From Botryococcus braunii (taxonomy: Eukaryota > Chlorophyta > Trebouxiophyceae), in contig MVGU01001825.1 in assembly GCA_002005505.1 (NCBI GenBank), positions 1 to 15,000 on the forward strand: DNA of 15,000 nucleotides. Reading direction: 5' to 3'. Made by a program: the position numbers and the translations under genes. Below, one piece after another: positions 1 to 9,250 of this stretch (its first letter is position 1; each line of letters starts with the position of its first letter). Under the pieces are notes generated by a model. It saw nothing but the letters and a program-made list of their open reading frames with translations. It was not told the origin of the DNA and made no database searches.

Positions 1-231
1 AAACACCCGGAGTGCTTGTGGAGTTCCAATCAAGTGCCTTGCCAACCCGCGCAGTCACCACTACCTTCTTGCAATAAACGTGTCTGTAACTAGCGTTACC
101 TTTATCTACATTCAAATACACGTCACCTACCGAGGAGGTACCATTTTGTCCAGTTTGTCTTGTATTATTGTCACTGGCGGAATTGCCACTATTACTCCTC
201 TGAGGGAAAGGCACCAATAATCTTCTATCTC

Positions 232-232
<1 letters not shown>

Positions 233-319
<87 letters not shown>
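233..319. repeat. (AC)43 dinucleotide microsatellite
   Basis: An uninterrupted AC tract of about 86 bp. It is followed by a short GC-rich tail in which a 10 bp unit, gcgatgcttg-like, is duplicated at about 335-354. Open frames across the tract are runs of His-Thr or Cys-Val and are not genes. Two similar tracts of the opposite strand sense (GT) occur near 10.6 and 11.4 kb. Confidence 0.97.
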
Positions 320-320
<1 letters not shown>

Positions 321-933
321 CACGCACGCACTTGGCGATGCTTGCGATGCTTGCACAATTGTCTGATATCCGTGTGGGATATTGCCAACTGCAGCCGTGT
401 GCATATGGAGGCTGATCATGCCCTACCCTGGGGTGGCTCAACAGCCCCATCTTGAACCCGTCATCGAGCCACCATCACCCCGGCCCCACTAGGCCAGCCC
501 AAAACCAGGTCGCAAAGATGGGACCGGAACAGGACCAACCCCCCACCAGAACAGTGTCACATGGGGCTTAGTCGCACCGCACGAGCCCCACGTGTGCACG
601 GCCTGCTTCAGTATTCCATTTGGAAGGATTCCACTAAATTGAATAAGAGGACATCACACCCCCGCACCAACCCCAAGCAAAACCATCCCCCAACCCTAGA
701 CTCGCACATCAACCCCCCCATAAGGGAGCCTCGCAGCCAATTGCAGCCCCACGGCCCAGGCAATCGTGAAGCTCACCCTCCGATGCGTAGAGAACCATAC
801 TATGTCCTCACTTTAAACCTATGTGAACCCAATTGGGGCGTCAACAAGACAAAACACCAACACAAGACCTTGCCGACCACGACACAATAAACTCTCGTGC
901 ACTAGCTGGCATGCTGTCACTATAGTAACGGCA
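320..933. other. Non-coding stretch, C-rich on the plus strand
   Basis: No gene is supported here. A 110-codon plus-strand frame starts with ATG at 561, but it encodes a proline-, histidine- and asparagine-rich product with no recognisable motif, and it reflects the C-rich composition. The stretch lies immediately 3' of the minus-strand F-box/LRR gene and probably holds its 3' UTR. I saw no TGTAA (the common chlorophyte polyadenylation signal) on the minus strand. Confidence 0.5.
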
Positions 934-2760
934 TCACGCCTGCCAGACGTGCGTAAATGATGACCCCTCCTTAGCATACTCGATTCGCAGGGCAGGGAGG
1001 CCCATTTCACGCAAGCCGGCATTCAGACGGGCGAGAGCGTGCTCTTTCAGGCGCCAAGACCAGCTGACTTGGAGGCAGGACAAACGGCGCAGGGTCGATA
1101 GAGGGTGGACCACTTCCCAAGGCATGGCCTGATTCATACCGTTGACCTCTCCACACCAAAGCGACAGCCGTGTCAGCCTCGTGAAGCGGCCCAGGATACG
1201 CATATGCTCACGTCGGCCTTCCATGCCAGTGTGATCAAGGAGGGTAAAAGACAATCCCAGGATTTCCAAATGTGTGAGGTTTGACAGGAAACCCAGTGAC
1301 CGCGGAGCACAGTAAAACATACCGTACACTCCCAGTACAAGCTTGGTGAGCCGTGTGGCGCTCTGGAGGCCGTTCCTAACTTGACCGGCAAACATGCTGG
1401 GCACCAAAAGAGACAAGCTTTCAATTGAAGGCAGCGACGAACACAGGGCTGCAGCATGGGCGGGTACATCCAAATCGAGCTTAGCGTCCAAGCAGCGGAG
1501 GGCGGTGAGCGGGGCAGGCCGTAGAGCTCCAGCGTTAACAACGACCTCCCCCTTTATTGTGGAGGTAACATCTGACCTAACTATGCTCGTCAAGCAAGAC
1601 ATACGGTCAAGAAACTTCAGGGCTTCCGGGCTGCAAATGTCCAGACTGCCCCCCAGCTCGCAGAGGCTCGTCAAGTGAGAGATGGGCTTCATGTCCTCTA
1701 AGTCCAGTCGCTCAAACATATACATCTTGCAGACATGCAGAACTCTCAGGCCATGAAGGGTACTGATGTCCATGAGCGGGACTGTACCTTCCTCAAGCCA
1801 GCACAGCTTGAGGCAAGTGAGAGCAGTGATGGATGTGATCATGGTGAGTGCGTGCCGATTATCGAATGGCAAACACTCAAGAGACCGGAGACGGGCGAAG
1901 GCTGGCAGGCTGAGAACCAAAGGGGAGATGTAATGCGGATAAGAATCGCGATAATGCGAGGCAATGCGCTGACAAGGCGGGCCACGGACTTCCACCAGTG
2001 ATGTCCATTTGCCGATTGCGGCGCAGTCCCGGTCGCCCCACCCCTGGCTGAAGACAACTCGAACAGCCACCTCGGCGGGGCACATTGCTTGCAGAGATTT
2101 GAAGTTCAGGAAGGGATTGCATAGAACCCGCCAAATGTAATTGGGAGGCCTAAGGATCGATACGACCAGCTGAGTGAGGCCAGGTAGCTGACAGTTTGAA
2201 GAAATCCTGTCCCAGTCTGCGGATGAGGGCCTCTGTTTCACGACCAGTGAGATGCTCTTCACCACCACGGGGTTCTGCGGCAAGGAGACCAGCGCGTGCT
2301 GCGGGGCTGTGTACAGATGAATCGACTTCAGGGCTGTGAGACGCTCGAAGCTCTTCTGCAGATCAGTATGGAGGGACTCGTCATAATTATTGAACGTTGA
2401 TATCGTCAAACTGGTCAAGAATTTGAGAGTAGCACTCCTGGCAGGACGTCCGGCAAGGCGCAGTGATCTCAGATCGAAAGAGTCCAAGCTGGCGAATAGC
2501 TTGTCATGCAAATCCAGAGGAAGCTCGGGTAGGATTTTCGATGCCCTGAATAGAGAATTCTTATCGTTGTGAGCTCCCGTTGCTTCTCATGGAAAGGCAT
2601 ATGGGTATTTAACGAGCGTTGTTACTGCGGACTTCCCAGCCAATTCACCCTCCCACCCACAAGAAGATAGACATAGGACACAAACTCACCAAGTTTCAGA
2701 CTCTCTTTCAAACCCTGTTGGCAAACCGAGTGAGCAATGCACACAGGCATATGCACGCAT
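934..2760 (-). CDS. F-box/leucine-rich-repeat protein, two-exon model
   Basis: The long frame 934-2586 opens after a stop and has no suitable ATG; its first start-like codon is TTG at 2511. Upstream of that codon the frame reads as an F-box: LPELPLDLHDKLFASLDS followed by FDLRSLRLAGRPARSA. My model joins exon 1 (2760-2690), starting with ATG and ending at a donor reading cttg|gtgagt, to exon 2 (2545-934), whose acceptor reads ctctattcag. The 144 bp intron restores the frame and gives 560 residues. The F-box spans about residues 28-64. Degenerate leucine-rich repeats fill most of the rest, seen as repeated LxxLxL units such as LTCLKL, LRVLHV, LTKLVL, LTHLEIL and LTRLSL. F-box/LRR proteins of this type usually dock a substrate on an SCF ubiquitin ligase; that role is inferred from the family. 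An alternative in-frame ATG lies at 2814. The exon-1 model is a prediction; the F-box and repeats are read directly. Confidence 0.72.
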
Positions 2761-4710
2761 GCAGAATCTGCATAAAATTTTGCAGAGGACAGTGCTGTGT
2801 CCAACACACACCATACAGGCTCTTTACGATTGCTCTGGAGTCCTCACAACTAGGGCAACACCTTTCCCTCACACCTGCTGGCAATTCCTGCCCACCCGCA
2901 GTATACATCACCTGAAATGCTTGAAAATCCAGCTGTTAAGGGGGGCAGAGACGTGGCACATATAAAACTTTACTGAGGGACGGGAATGCGTTCACGGAAA
3001 AGGAAATAAGTTGCTCCTTGGCCACTATGGGAAAATTTCCGCAGAAGTTACCTTGTCCACAGGCTCCCCTGCTTTTTAAGGACAACAATTAGGTCCCTGG
3101 AAAGTTTGGGACAGGAAAGCGGGAAGAGATGGCGGGAAAGGCGACTTACTCGTCCGACTCGAGGGGCGTCTCCCCAATAGTGCGATTCCCACTGAAGCAA
3201 GGCTTCTTGGCCATCAGTTTAGGTAAATAAATGTTTATTCTACTCCAGTGAACAATAAGCGCGATTATTCAGAAAACAGAAGCACCTGCAGAACGCCACA
3301 TCTTTCTGTTACGTTCTTGCTGTATCAGCCTCTTTTCGCTTCCAACGCCTGATGGCTACAGGCTAAAGGATCCCCCTTTTCCGTCCTTCAGGTTAAAACA
3401 GGTTTGAAACTCCGGTCACACTGCCGCACGCTGGGTGGCCTAGAACGAGGGACCTCGAAAGAACTTTAAGGGAAAGGGCGCCAGACCCGGTCTAAAAGGT
3501 ATAAATGATACTTAATAAAGTTTTAAACTTAAACTTACGGTTAACTGTCCTTTTTGTCCACCGCACAAGCCAATACCTACGGTCGCGTACCTGGTCCACA
3601 AACGGCTCAAAAGTCCAGTAGTGTTGCTTGCTTGTAAAAAGATAAACTGAGCAGCTCCCCTTTTTAGCGAAGGTTTTGTCAATGTTGGGTACAGCGGGAC
3701 ACTTTCATAGTCGTGCTCGTGCTTGGCCAGCCTGCGACTGCCAGCAGTGTCTGCCTCGTTCTCGGCAACCGAACCGCAATCACGCGGCCAGAGATCACAT
3801 CAAGGGGCACAAAAACTGGGATACCGGGGTAAACGTCGTGTGATTCGTGAATTTACGTCCTTTTACACGACACAATTTCTGGTACGAGCCACCGCCGACC
3901 ACCTGCCCTGTGGTGTCGGAAATTGGAGGCTGGCGTTCTCCTGCAGCTCAGATTTGTCTGCGTGCTACCTCGTCAGCACTCTATGAACGTCAAGGTGTGG
4001 GATTTTAATTACCGGTGTCTCTTAGAATAGCCGTGCGGTAGCGATCTGTATCATATCCTTCTCAGATCTCAGAGGCACCGGCGGAAAAGCAAAGCCGTTG
4101 GGGATTTCCAAGTGCCTTTTGCTCTCCAAATGTGCATTATTTAAGCGTGTATACATTTTGTGGCTCGTCCCTGCTAGTGAACTCCGTCGAACCCTACCTG
4201 CGGCTGGCACTGCTTGGCAATGGTTAACGCCAGCTGAATCCTCCATTGCTGGCGGTAAGATGCGCTTACATTCGGAACTTCAGCCCTCTCTTTGAGTCTA
4301 AACACAATTGGTCGTGCAAGATATGCGCTTTGTAGTGCCAATTGAATCTTGCGGGGGTGGAAAAACGCCAGGGGTGGACGCAAATGTGGCCCTTGCCAAT
4401 CACAACCTGCAGTCCAATCTTTTTTATACATGTTAGCACCTCTCAGCTGGATTGGGCTAGTTGACTTCTGCAACCGGGTCGGCTCTGTGTACAGTCGTTG
4501 ACAAGGAGCCGCAATTCTGCCACCAGTGCAAATCAACTACTAAATCTTGTTTCGGGTTTCGAGCTGCAGGATTGGTGCATCTGCGATGCAAAATCTGAAA
4601 CGGGAAATCTAATGTCTGGAAGGGACGCTGTGGGGGTCGTTTCATGATCTGACGTCTGCAAATGGTCGCCGGTCCTTCAAACTGCCAGGCTGGCCCAAAA
4701 ACGGGTAAGC
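2761..4710. other. Gene-poor intergenic DNA
   Basis: Only short frames (up to about 120 codons) occur. They lack recognisable motifs and mostly use non-ATG starts, so none is annotated. I found no tRNA T-arm, no rRNA and no paired long terminal repeats. A 7 bp inverted repeat (CGCCAGC/GCTGGCG) at about 4229-4255 is too short to interpret. The left part, near 2761-2900, should contain the promoter of the minus-strand F-box/LRR gene, but no specific element can be named. Confidence 0.5.
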
Positions 4711-4801
4711 TATCCAACTGTGTACATCATACTCTTCCTCGTACCCTATCCCGCTATCCCGCTACCCGCTATCCAATTGTGTATGTCATACTCTTGCTCG
4801 T
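4711..4801. repeat. Two 32 bp direct repeats flanking a cccgctat-type microrepeat
   Basis: The 32 bp segments beginning at 4711 and 4770 (both starting tatccaa) match at all but about five positions, a period of 59 bp. Between them lie three short copies of an 8 bp cccgctat/cccgctac motif. This is a small local duplication in non-coding DNA. Confidence 0.85.
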
Positions 4802-5158
4802 CACACCTGGGCAACAAAGACCAGCGCATTTACAGCTTTGAGGATCCTGGTACAAGTCTGTGACGTAGCCTCCTACTAATCTTGTCACGTGCATAGCTGG
4901 CCTTGAGGTTCCAACCGTATGGGGAGGATCACATGGAAAGCTCTGCGCTACTTAGCATGCAGCACCTATTGCCGCTTAAACCCACAGGTCCACCACTGCC
5001 AGAGGTTGACCGTGTCGGCAAGTTGCAGCTCTTTCATGCTGGCAGTATAGCATATGATGTAAAGCAGCCAAGAGCATAAACAATGACTTCCAATCACAAT
5101 ATGTCATGCCACATCTCAGTCACTGTTTCCCACGTGTCTCCTCGCCGTGAACTAGCCA

Positions 5159-5173
5159 CCCCCCCCCCCCCCC
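5159..5173. repeat. Poly-C run of 15
   Basis: Fifteen C residues are followed by gcgcgg and six more C. It interrupts an ATG-started plus-strand frame (5083-5532), which makes that frame an unlikely gene. Homopolymer C or G runs recur at 8244, 8344, 14284-14304 and 14309, so they are a local habit of this genome. Run lengths may be imprecise in the assembly. Confidence 0.9.
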
Positions 5174-5364
5174 GCGCGGCCCCCCAGCACACAATCCTCC
5201 TCCCCCAGACATGCAGGGACATTTTCACCCACCCCATATCATCCTTTCAAGCACATGCACATGAGAGTGTCACCCGTGCAGACTCCCTGCCCCTATGTGG
5301 GGTTGGTAACATAGGCCTTGGCTCGGCTGGATCCGTCCATACCGTCACGCATGCTTTTGAGGCT

Positions 5365-5820
5365 CAGACTACTCCCTCCAGTCTCAGTTCCAAACACTCA
5401 TTTAGTCTCTTTTATCTTTTAGCCTCCTTTAGTCTAGTCCAGCTTCCTCTAGTCTTCTCCGATCTCCTCCCGTCTTTTCCAGTCTTCTGTACTTGTCACC
5501 ATATGCCCTCTACTCTCGATTCCGCTATCTAGGGTCTCCTCTAACCTTGTGCTCTACAGCCTTCTCTACGCTCCTCTACCCTTTTCCCCTCTACCCTCAA
5601 CACCGCTATATAGGGTCTCCTCCAGCCTTCTCTAGGGTTTTCTAGCCTTATCTACGCCCCACTTGCCTTGTCTAGTCTCTTCTTATCTTTTCTCGTCGTC
5701 ACAGTGGCCCTCTAGTCTCATTTCCGCACTGACGCTCGTCTGGTCTTCTCTAGTCACCTCTATAGCCCTTCACTCTCCTCTTCTCTCGTCTTTTCTCGGA
5801 GAAAGTCATTTCCACTTTTC
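5365..5820 (+). repeat. Pyrimidine-rich degenerate repeat tract (tctagtct-like)
   Basis: About 450 bp in which the plus strand is overwhelmingly C and T, built of loose copies of ctctagtct, ctctaccct and cttctctag. A clearer 43 bp unit occurs at 5506-5548 and again at 5587-5629 (period 81), both containing gggtctcct after a ccgctatctag or ccgctatatag core. The tract ends about 80 bp before the membrane-protein ATG, so it may be its 5' UTR or promoter. Long polypurine/polypyrimidine tracts can form triplex DNA; that is an inference here. Confidence 0.8.
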
Positions 5821-5897
5821 CAGTGTGTTCCCCAGGCACAGTTTTTCTGAGTCTTCGTTCGGATCCAACGTCTGACAACAGTCATTTAGGAGCATAT

Positions 5898-6935
5898 ATG
5901 TGTGGGGCAGGTGCCAAGCTGGATGCGTCCCAAGGCGGGAGGCCCGTGCTACAACAAACAACGACCGGGATCGAGCCTCGGGCTGGTCACCTGAGTTGGC
6001 TGATGGCATCTATTTTCGCTTTCTTCAGCAACGAACTGGAAGATGGGTATGAAGCCTACCAGAGGTCCAGCTTCAGCATATGGACTTGGGGTTCGGCAAT
6101 TTCCCTGCTCATGGGGTGGCCTGTTATCTTCATGAAGTTGCAAGGCCACGGAAAGTACCACGAACACCTCCTGCCTCCCCTTGTCCTCCCGTTCGTGCTG
6201 CACTTCCTGCCAACGTTGGCCCTGAATTTGGTGCTTGTCCTGCACCCAGCCCTGTACGCCAAGCACAAGCGGGTAGTCAACGGCCTGGTGCAGCTTGTGT
6301 TTGTCGGGAATTGCATATTCATGCGGGAGGCTGTGCTGTGGATGAAGCTGGTGGAACGGTCGGCATCGGCATCGCCCTCCCACGGCGGCTCCTGGATCGA
6401 ATCCCTGCTCTCCTTCCCGCACGAGAACATCTTTCTTTTTGTGTTCTGGCAGATCGTGGCCCTCTTCCCCAGCACGCTGGGCGGGGACATGGCCATGGCG
6501 ACGCTCGGGCTAATCGTCAACCTTGCGGGGAACGGCCACATCTGCAGCTCGCCCCTCCTGGGCCCGGCCCCCGCCACGCTGGCGCCCGGCCTGATGAGGC
6601 TCACCCAGCGGGCCTCGGACTGGCTCCTCGCATGGGCCAGCCCTTACTACGTCCCGTCCTCGTCAGCCGTGGCCTCGTGCGCAGCAGCACTGGGGTTTTG
6701 GCAGGCCCTGGGCTGGCTCAACGCCTGCCTTGTGATCATCGGGTCGGAGGTTCTCCGCCGGAGGGCCTTTTTGAGGACAACAGCTGCACGCGCGTGCCTG
6801 GGCCCTTCCGCCATTGGCTTGGCTTTGTCGTGGCCCTTTGGGAGCCAGGCCAAAGTGGGCCGTCTCATCCGCTTAGTGTTCATGCTCCTCATGGTCCATA
6901 GCATCATCTGGGCTGTCGCTTTGGATTTCTCCTGA
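5898..6935 (+). CDS. Unrecognised multi-pass membrane protein, 345 aa
   Basis: The frame is open from before 5823, and the first ATG is at 5898. A second in-frame ATG at 6003 (residue 36) just precedes the more protein-like sequence ASIFAFFSNELEDGYEAYQR, so the true start could be either. Likely membrane segments lie near residues 61-80, 91-120, 128-149, 177-215, 256-282, 307-323 and 331-345, giving about seven or eight helices and a hydrophobic C-terminus ending VALDFS. Basic residues cluster in short loops, for example AKHKR near 121-125 and RRR near 297-299. The coding part is more GC-rich than its flanks, which supports a real gene. I recognise no transporter, channel or enzyme signature and assign no function. 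No intron is needed to read it, though a 5' exon upstream is possible because the frame stays open past the first ATG. Confidence 0.75.
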   Translation: MCGAGAKLDASQGGRPVLQQTTTGIEPRAGHLSWLMASIFAFFSNELEDGYEAYQRSSFSIWTWGSAISLLMGWPVIFMKLQGHGKYHEHLLPPLVLPFVLHFLPTLALNLVLVLHPALYAKHKRVVNGLVQLVFVGNCIFMREAVLWMKLVERSASASPSHGGSWIESLLSFPHENIFLFVFWQIVALFPSTLGGDMAMATLGLIVNLAGNGHICSSPLLGPAPATLAPGLMRLTQRASDWLLAWASPYYVPSSSAVASCAAALGFWQALGWLNACLVIIGSEVLRRRAFLRTTAARACLGPSAIGLALSWPFGSQAKVGRLIRLVFMLLMVHSIIWAVALDFS

Positions 6936-6956
6936 CCGAGCTTTGAGCGTGGAGCT

Positions 6957-7070
6957 CTGACAGGACTCACACGGGAGAGCACCCACAGGACCCACGCAGG
7001 AGAGCACTGACAGGACTCACGCGGGACTCACGCGGGAGAGCACTGACGGTAGTCAAGCGGGAACTGACGA
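6957..7070. repeat. About 25 bp minisatellite just 3' of the membrane-protein gene
   Basis: Four to five imperfect units of the form ctgacaggactcacgcggga followed by gagca, with one unit partly duplicated internally. It begins about 20 bp after the stop codon, so it probably lies in the 3' UTR. The short minus-strand frames across it are shadows of the repeat. Confidence 0.85.
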
Positions 7071-7157
7071 GGCTGTGTACGTGTGGGGCAGTGCTGTAGC
7101 TAGTGGGATATGCAATGAAGTAGAGTGGCCACAGATGTTTGCGTACGGGACGCACTT

Positions 7158-7162
7158 TGTAA
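7158..7162 (+). terminator. Possible polyadenylation signal TGTAA
   Basis: TGTAA is the usual polyadenylation signal of chlorophyte green algae. This copy lies about 220 bp past the stop of the membrane-protein gene, a plausible 3' UTR length. A five-base motif occurs often by chance, so this is only a suggestion. Confidence 0.3.
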
Positions 7163-7382
7163 ACGTGGCTTTTTGTAGCATGAGACGTGGCTGGTCACAT
7201 TGCTTGTCTCTTCATGAATAGTCACCCCACGAAGTGATCACTTATGCCAGCGTGATCGTGTGGTGACCCCTCCCAAGACTGAAAGGGGTTGCGCTGAGAG
7301 AAGAACCCCCTGTAGTGAAGTCTTATGCTTCAACACTTGCTCCCACCGAAAATGGCAGAGTTTAGTTCAGACTTGGTATGGG

Positions 7383-7605
7383 TTTTGCTAACATTTGATC
7401 TACATTGTGCCAGCGTTTGATCTGCATTTTGCCAGCGTTTGATCTATATTGTGCCCGCATTTCATGGGTCCACCTTTGTGTAGTGCAGACTTGAGTCTGA
7501 CACAAAGAGAAGGTGGGCAGATTGAAACAAAGGTCTAGTTTTTGCCAAAAATTGATGTGCATTCTGCCAACGTACAATTTACGTTTGGCCAGCGTTTCAT
7601 CTGCC
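7383..7605. repeat. 22 bp minisatellite in two clusters
   Basis: Cluster 1 (about 7383-7465) has three well-matched 22 bp units starting at 7394, 7416 and 7438, each beginning tttgatct and ending gccagcg or gcccgca. Cluster 2 (about 7543-7605) has more diverged units of 22-23 bp with the same gccaacg/gccagcg core. The period is not a multiple of three, so frames across it are not conserved coding repeats. Confidence 0.85.
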
Positions 7606-8241
7606 CACGTGACTGCCAATGTCTGTCGTGGGGAGTTCCGCTGGGGACACATGGAGTCCTGCCTGAGTTCAACTCCCGAGCCTTCTCATTTCACGAGGGG
7701 GTTGTTCAGCTAGAAACCTTTTCCTCGATGATGTCACAGGACCACCCGTGTGGCTCCACACACCTCGATCTCATGTGCAGATTTGCTGCACTCCTGGCAC
7801 GAAAAGGATGTCAGCGCAGTTCTATTCTAAGAACCTGCAGGACTCGAGGAATTTACTTCTGGCTCTGGGGAGGAGATCTTCTGAATTCATTTTCCTTCTG
7901 GCTACAACTGACAATTGTCAATTGGCTAATGTCGGTAGTGGTTCATGACAAGTTATTTGGAAGTCCGGCAATGGTCTAGGAATGGTAGTGTGAGAGGGTC
8001 TGGTAGAGGAAGCAGATTTCAATCGCTTCCGTCAGCAAGGCTTAACAAGGCCGATGTTTGAGCCGTTGGCTCTTGCGGTGTCAGTTGCTGAGGGCTGGCA
8101 CTGTACTGCTCTTGAGCTCGCAGTTCTAGTACAACGACAGTGGTTTTCCTGTAGAGCAGCAGATGCTGTACTGTCTACAAGCGAGATGCAGCTGTGCCTG
8201 GCTGTGCTGTTACTCAAGAGCTTGGTTATGCTAGCGTAGGC
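7606..8241. other. No gene seen
   Basis: A 145-codon plus-strand frame (7542-7979) opens with TTG inside the minisatellite and shows no motif. A 12 bp perfect palindrome, tgacaattgtca, lies at 7909-7920. Nothing else can be supported. Confidence 0.45.
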
Positions 8242-8363
8242 GTCCCCCCCCCCCCCCCGGGGGACTTATACAAGGCTTCTTTAAAGATTTTCCCTCACCC
8301 AGCGCTGGGTGAGGGAAAAGATGCCTCGTGTAAGTACCTCCCCGGGGGGGGGGGGGGGGGGAC
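8242..8363. mobile_element. 122 bp foldback (snap-back) element with poly-C/poly-G ends
   Basis: The centre is a perfect 32 bp palindrome at 8288-8319, arms TTTTCCCTCACCCAGC and its complement with no loop. The outer arms are an imperfect inverted repeat: 8242-8287 reads gtc, 15 C, five G, acttatacaaggcttc; 8320-8363 reads back as gtc, 18 C, gggg, aggtacttacacgaggcatc. The whole is symmetric about 8303 and ends in GTC/GAC. This resembles a foldback or MITE-like insertion, but I see no clear target-site duplication and no transposase. It could also be a structure made by replication template switching. Reading frames through it are shadows. Confidence 0.6.
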
Positions 8364-8474
8364 GAGGAGTTTTTGTGGTTTTTACATAATGTCTCCGCGT
8401 GTGCCGGGTCCTGCACACTTTGCACTTTATCTAGCAGGGCCGCCTTTCTCCTCACTTTGATACGAGTGACAAGA

Positions 8475-8732
8475 AGGGCTCCGTTGGGGACAAGACTAGA
8501 CCCTAGAAGGCTCCGTTGGGGATAATGCCAAGCGGGCAGAAAGGCTTCTTTGTTATAAAGCCAGAGGTGTAGAGAGGCTCTATTGGGGATAAAGCCAGAC
8601 GGGCAGAATGGCTTTATTGGGGATAGAACTATAAGTGTGGAGAGGCGCCGTTGGGGATAAAGCCACACGGGCAAAAGGGCTCCATCATGGATAAATGCAG
8701 AGGTGTAGAGAGAGTCATTGGGGATAAAGCCA
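8475..8732. repeat. 34 bp satellite with alternating A/B units (67 bp dimer)
   Basis: Eight units start near 8477, 8509, 8543, 8575, 8610, 8644, 8678 and 8711, each built on ggctccgttggggataaagc. From the second unit on, the tails alternate between two types: gacgggcagaa (A) and gaggtgtagaga (B), giving a 67 bp higher-order repeat. The minus-strand frame 8231-8737 runs across it and the foldback element and is not a convincing gene. Confidence 0.85.
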
Positions 8733-8930
8733 GGCAACTAGGAAGGTTGGCAGGGACCTATATAGATGAACCCTGACTGTGGTTAGGTGACGAGGTGCAG
8801 CAGACATTACTAAATGCATGTAGTCCTGTCTCTACATTTTAAGTTGGCAGGACTAACAGTGGTTGCGATACGTCTTGATACATGCTGAAAAGATATAGGC
8901 ATGCAATGCTTGTGATAGGAGATGGGGTTT

Positions 8931-9092
8931 GAGTTAGACGATGCTTGCAAACAATAAATGTGATAACATGAGGGCTAGTGTGTCAATAAGTTCTGTACAA
9001 CGCATGTGACCAGTGGGGGCTCAAGTAAGACGACGTTGCATGCAATACACGTGACCAGAGGAGGGACTCGAGTAAGACGATGCTTGCAATCC
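8931..9092. repeat. About 46 bp degenerate tandem repeat
   Basis: Units near 8931, 8977, 9021 and 9068 share agtaagacgatgcttgcaat followed by an acacgtgaccag-like segment and a G-rich link. The second unit is the most diverged. A similar isolated piece, cttgcaataaacgtgtctg, lies at about 69-87, which suggests the family may be dispersed. The 70-codon frame at 9006-9218 is a shadow. Confidence 0.7.
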
Positions 9093-9230
9093 CGAAGGTT
9101 CAAGCTCTCAAGAGAAGCAGGCCTCCATGACGGTCGTGGACAGCCAATCGAGTGCAGTCCGTTGGTATATTATGTAGTACATGATGTCAAAAATTTTTTA
9201 ATCGAAATTTTGTCCTGATTTGTATAATCG

Positions 9231-9250
9231 CTTGTTGAGGCCTCAACAAG
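9231..9250. repeat. Perfect 20 bp palindrome
   Basis: The arms CTTGTTGAGG and CCTCAACAAG meet without a loop. It sits just after an AT-rich stretch (9189-9212). It could act as a cruciform or a dimeric protein binding site; the sequence alone does not say which. Confidence 0.9.

Noticed and set aside
3723..4536. Several overlapping frames of 65-120 codons
   Set aside because: They lie on both strands with mixed or non-ATG starts and no motifs; I saw no retroelement domain or long terminal repeat pair.
5083..5532. ATG-started 149-codon plus-strand frame
   Set aside because: It crosses a 15 C homopolymer and the pyrimidine-rich repeat; its Ser/Leu/Pro-rich end is produced by the repeat and no motif is visible.
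6080..6901. 273-codon plus-strand frame overlapping the membrane-protein gene
   Set aside because: It is a Pro/Gly/Arg-rich shifted frame of a GC-rich gene; the 5898 frame has ordered hydrophobic segments and a better composition.
7542..7979. 145-codon plus-strand frame
   Set aside because: It starts with TTG inside a minisatellite and has no recognisable motif or splice context.
8231..8737. 168-codon minus-strand frame
   Set aside because: It consists of the foldback element plus the 34 bp satellite; the apparent protein repeats follow the DNA repeat.
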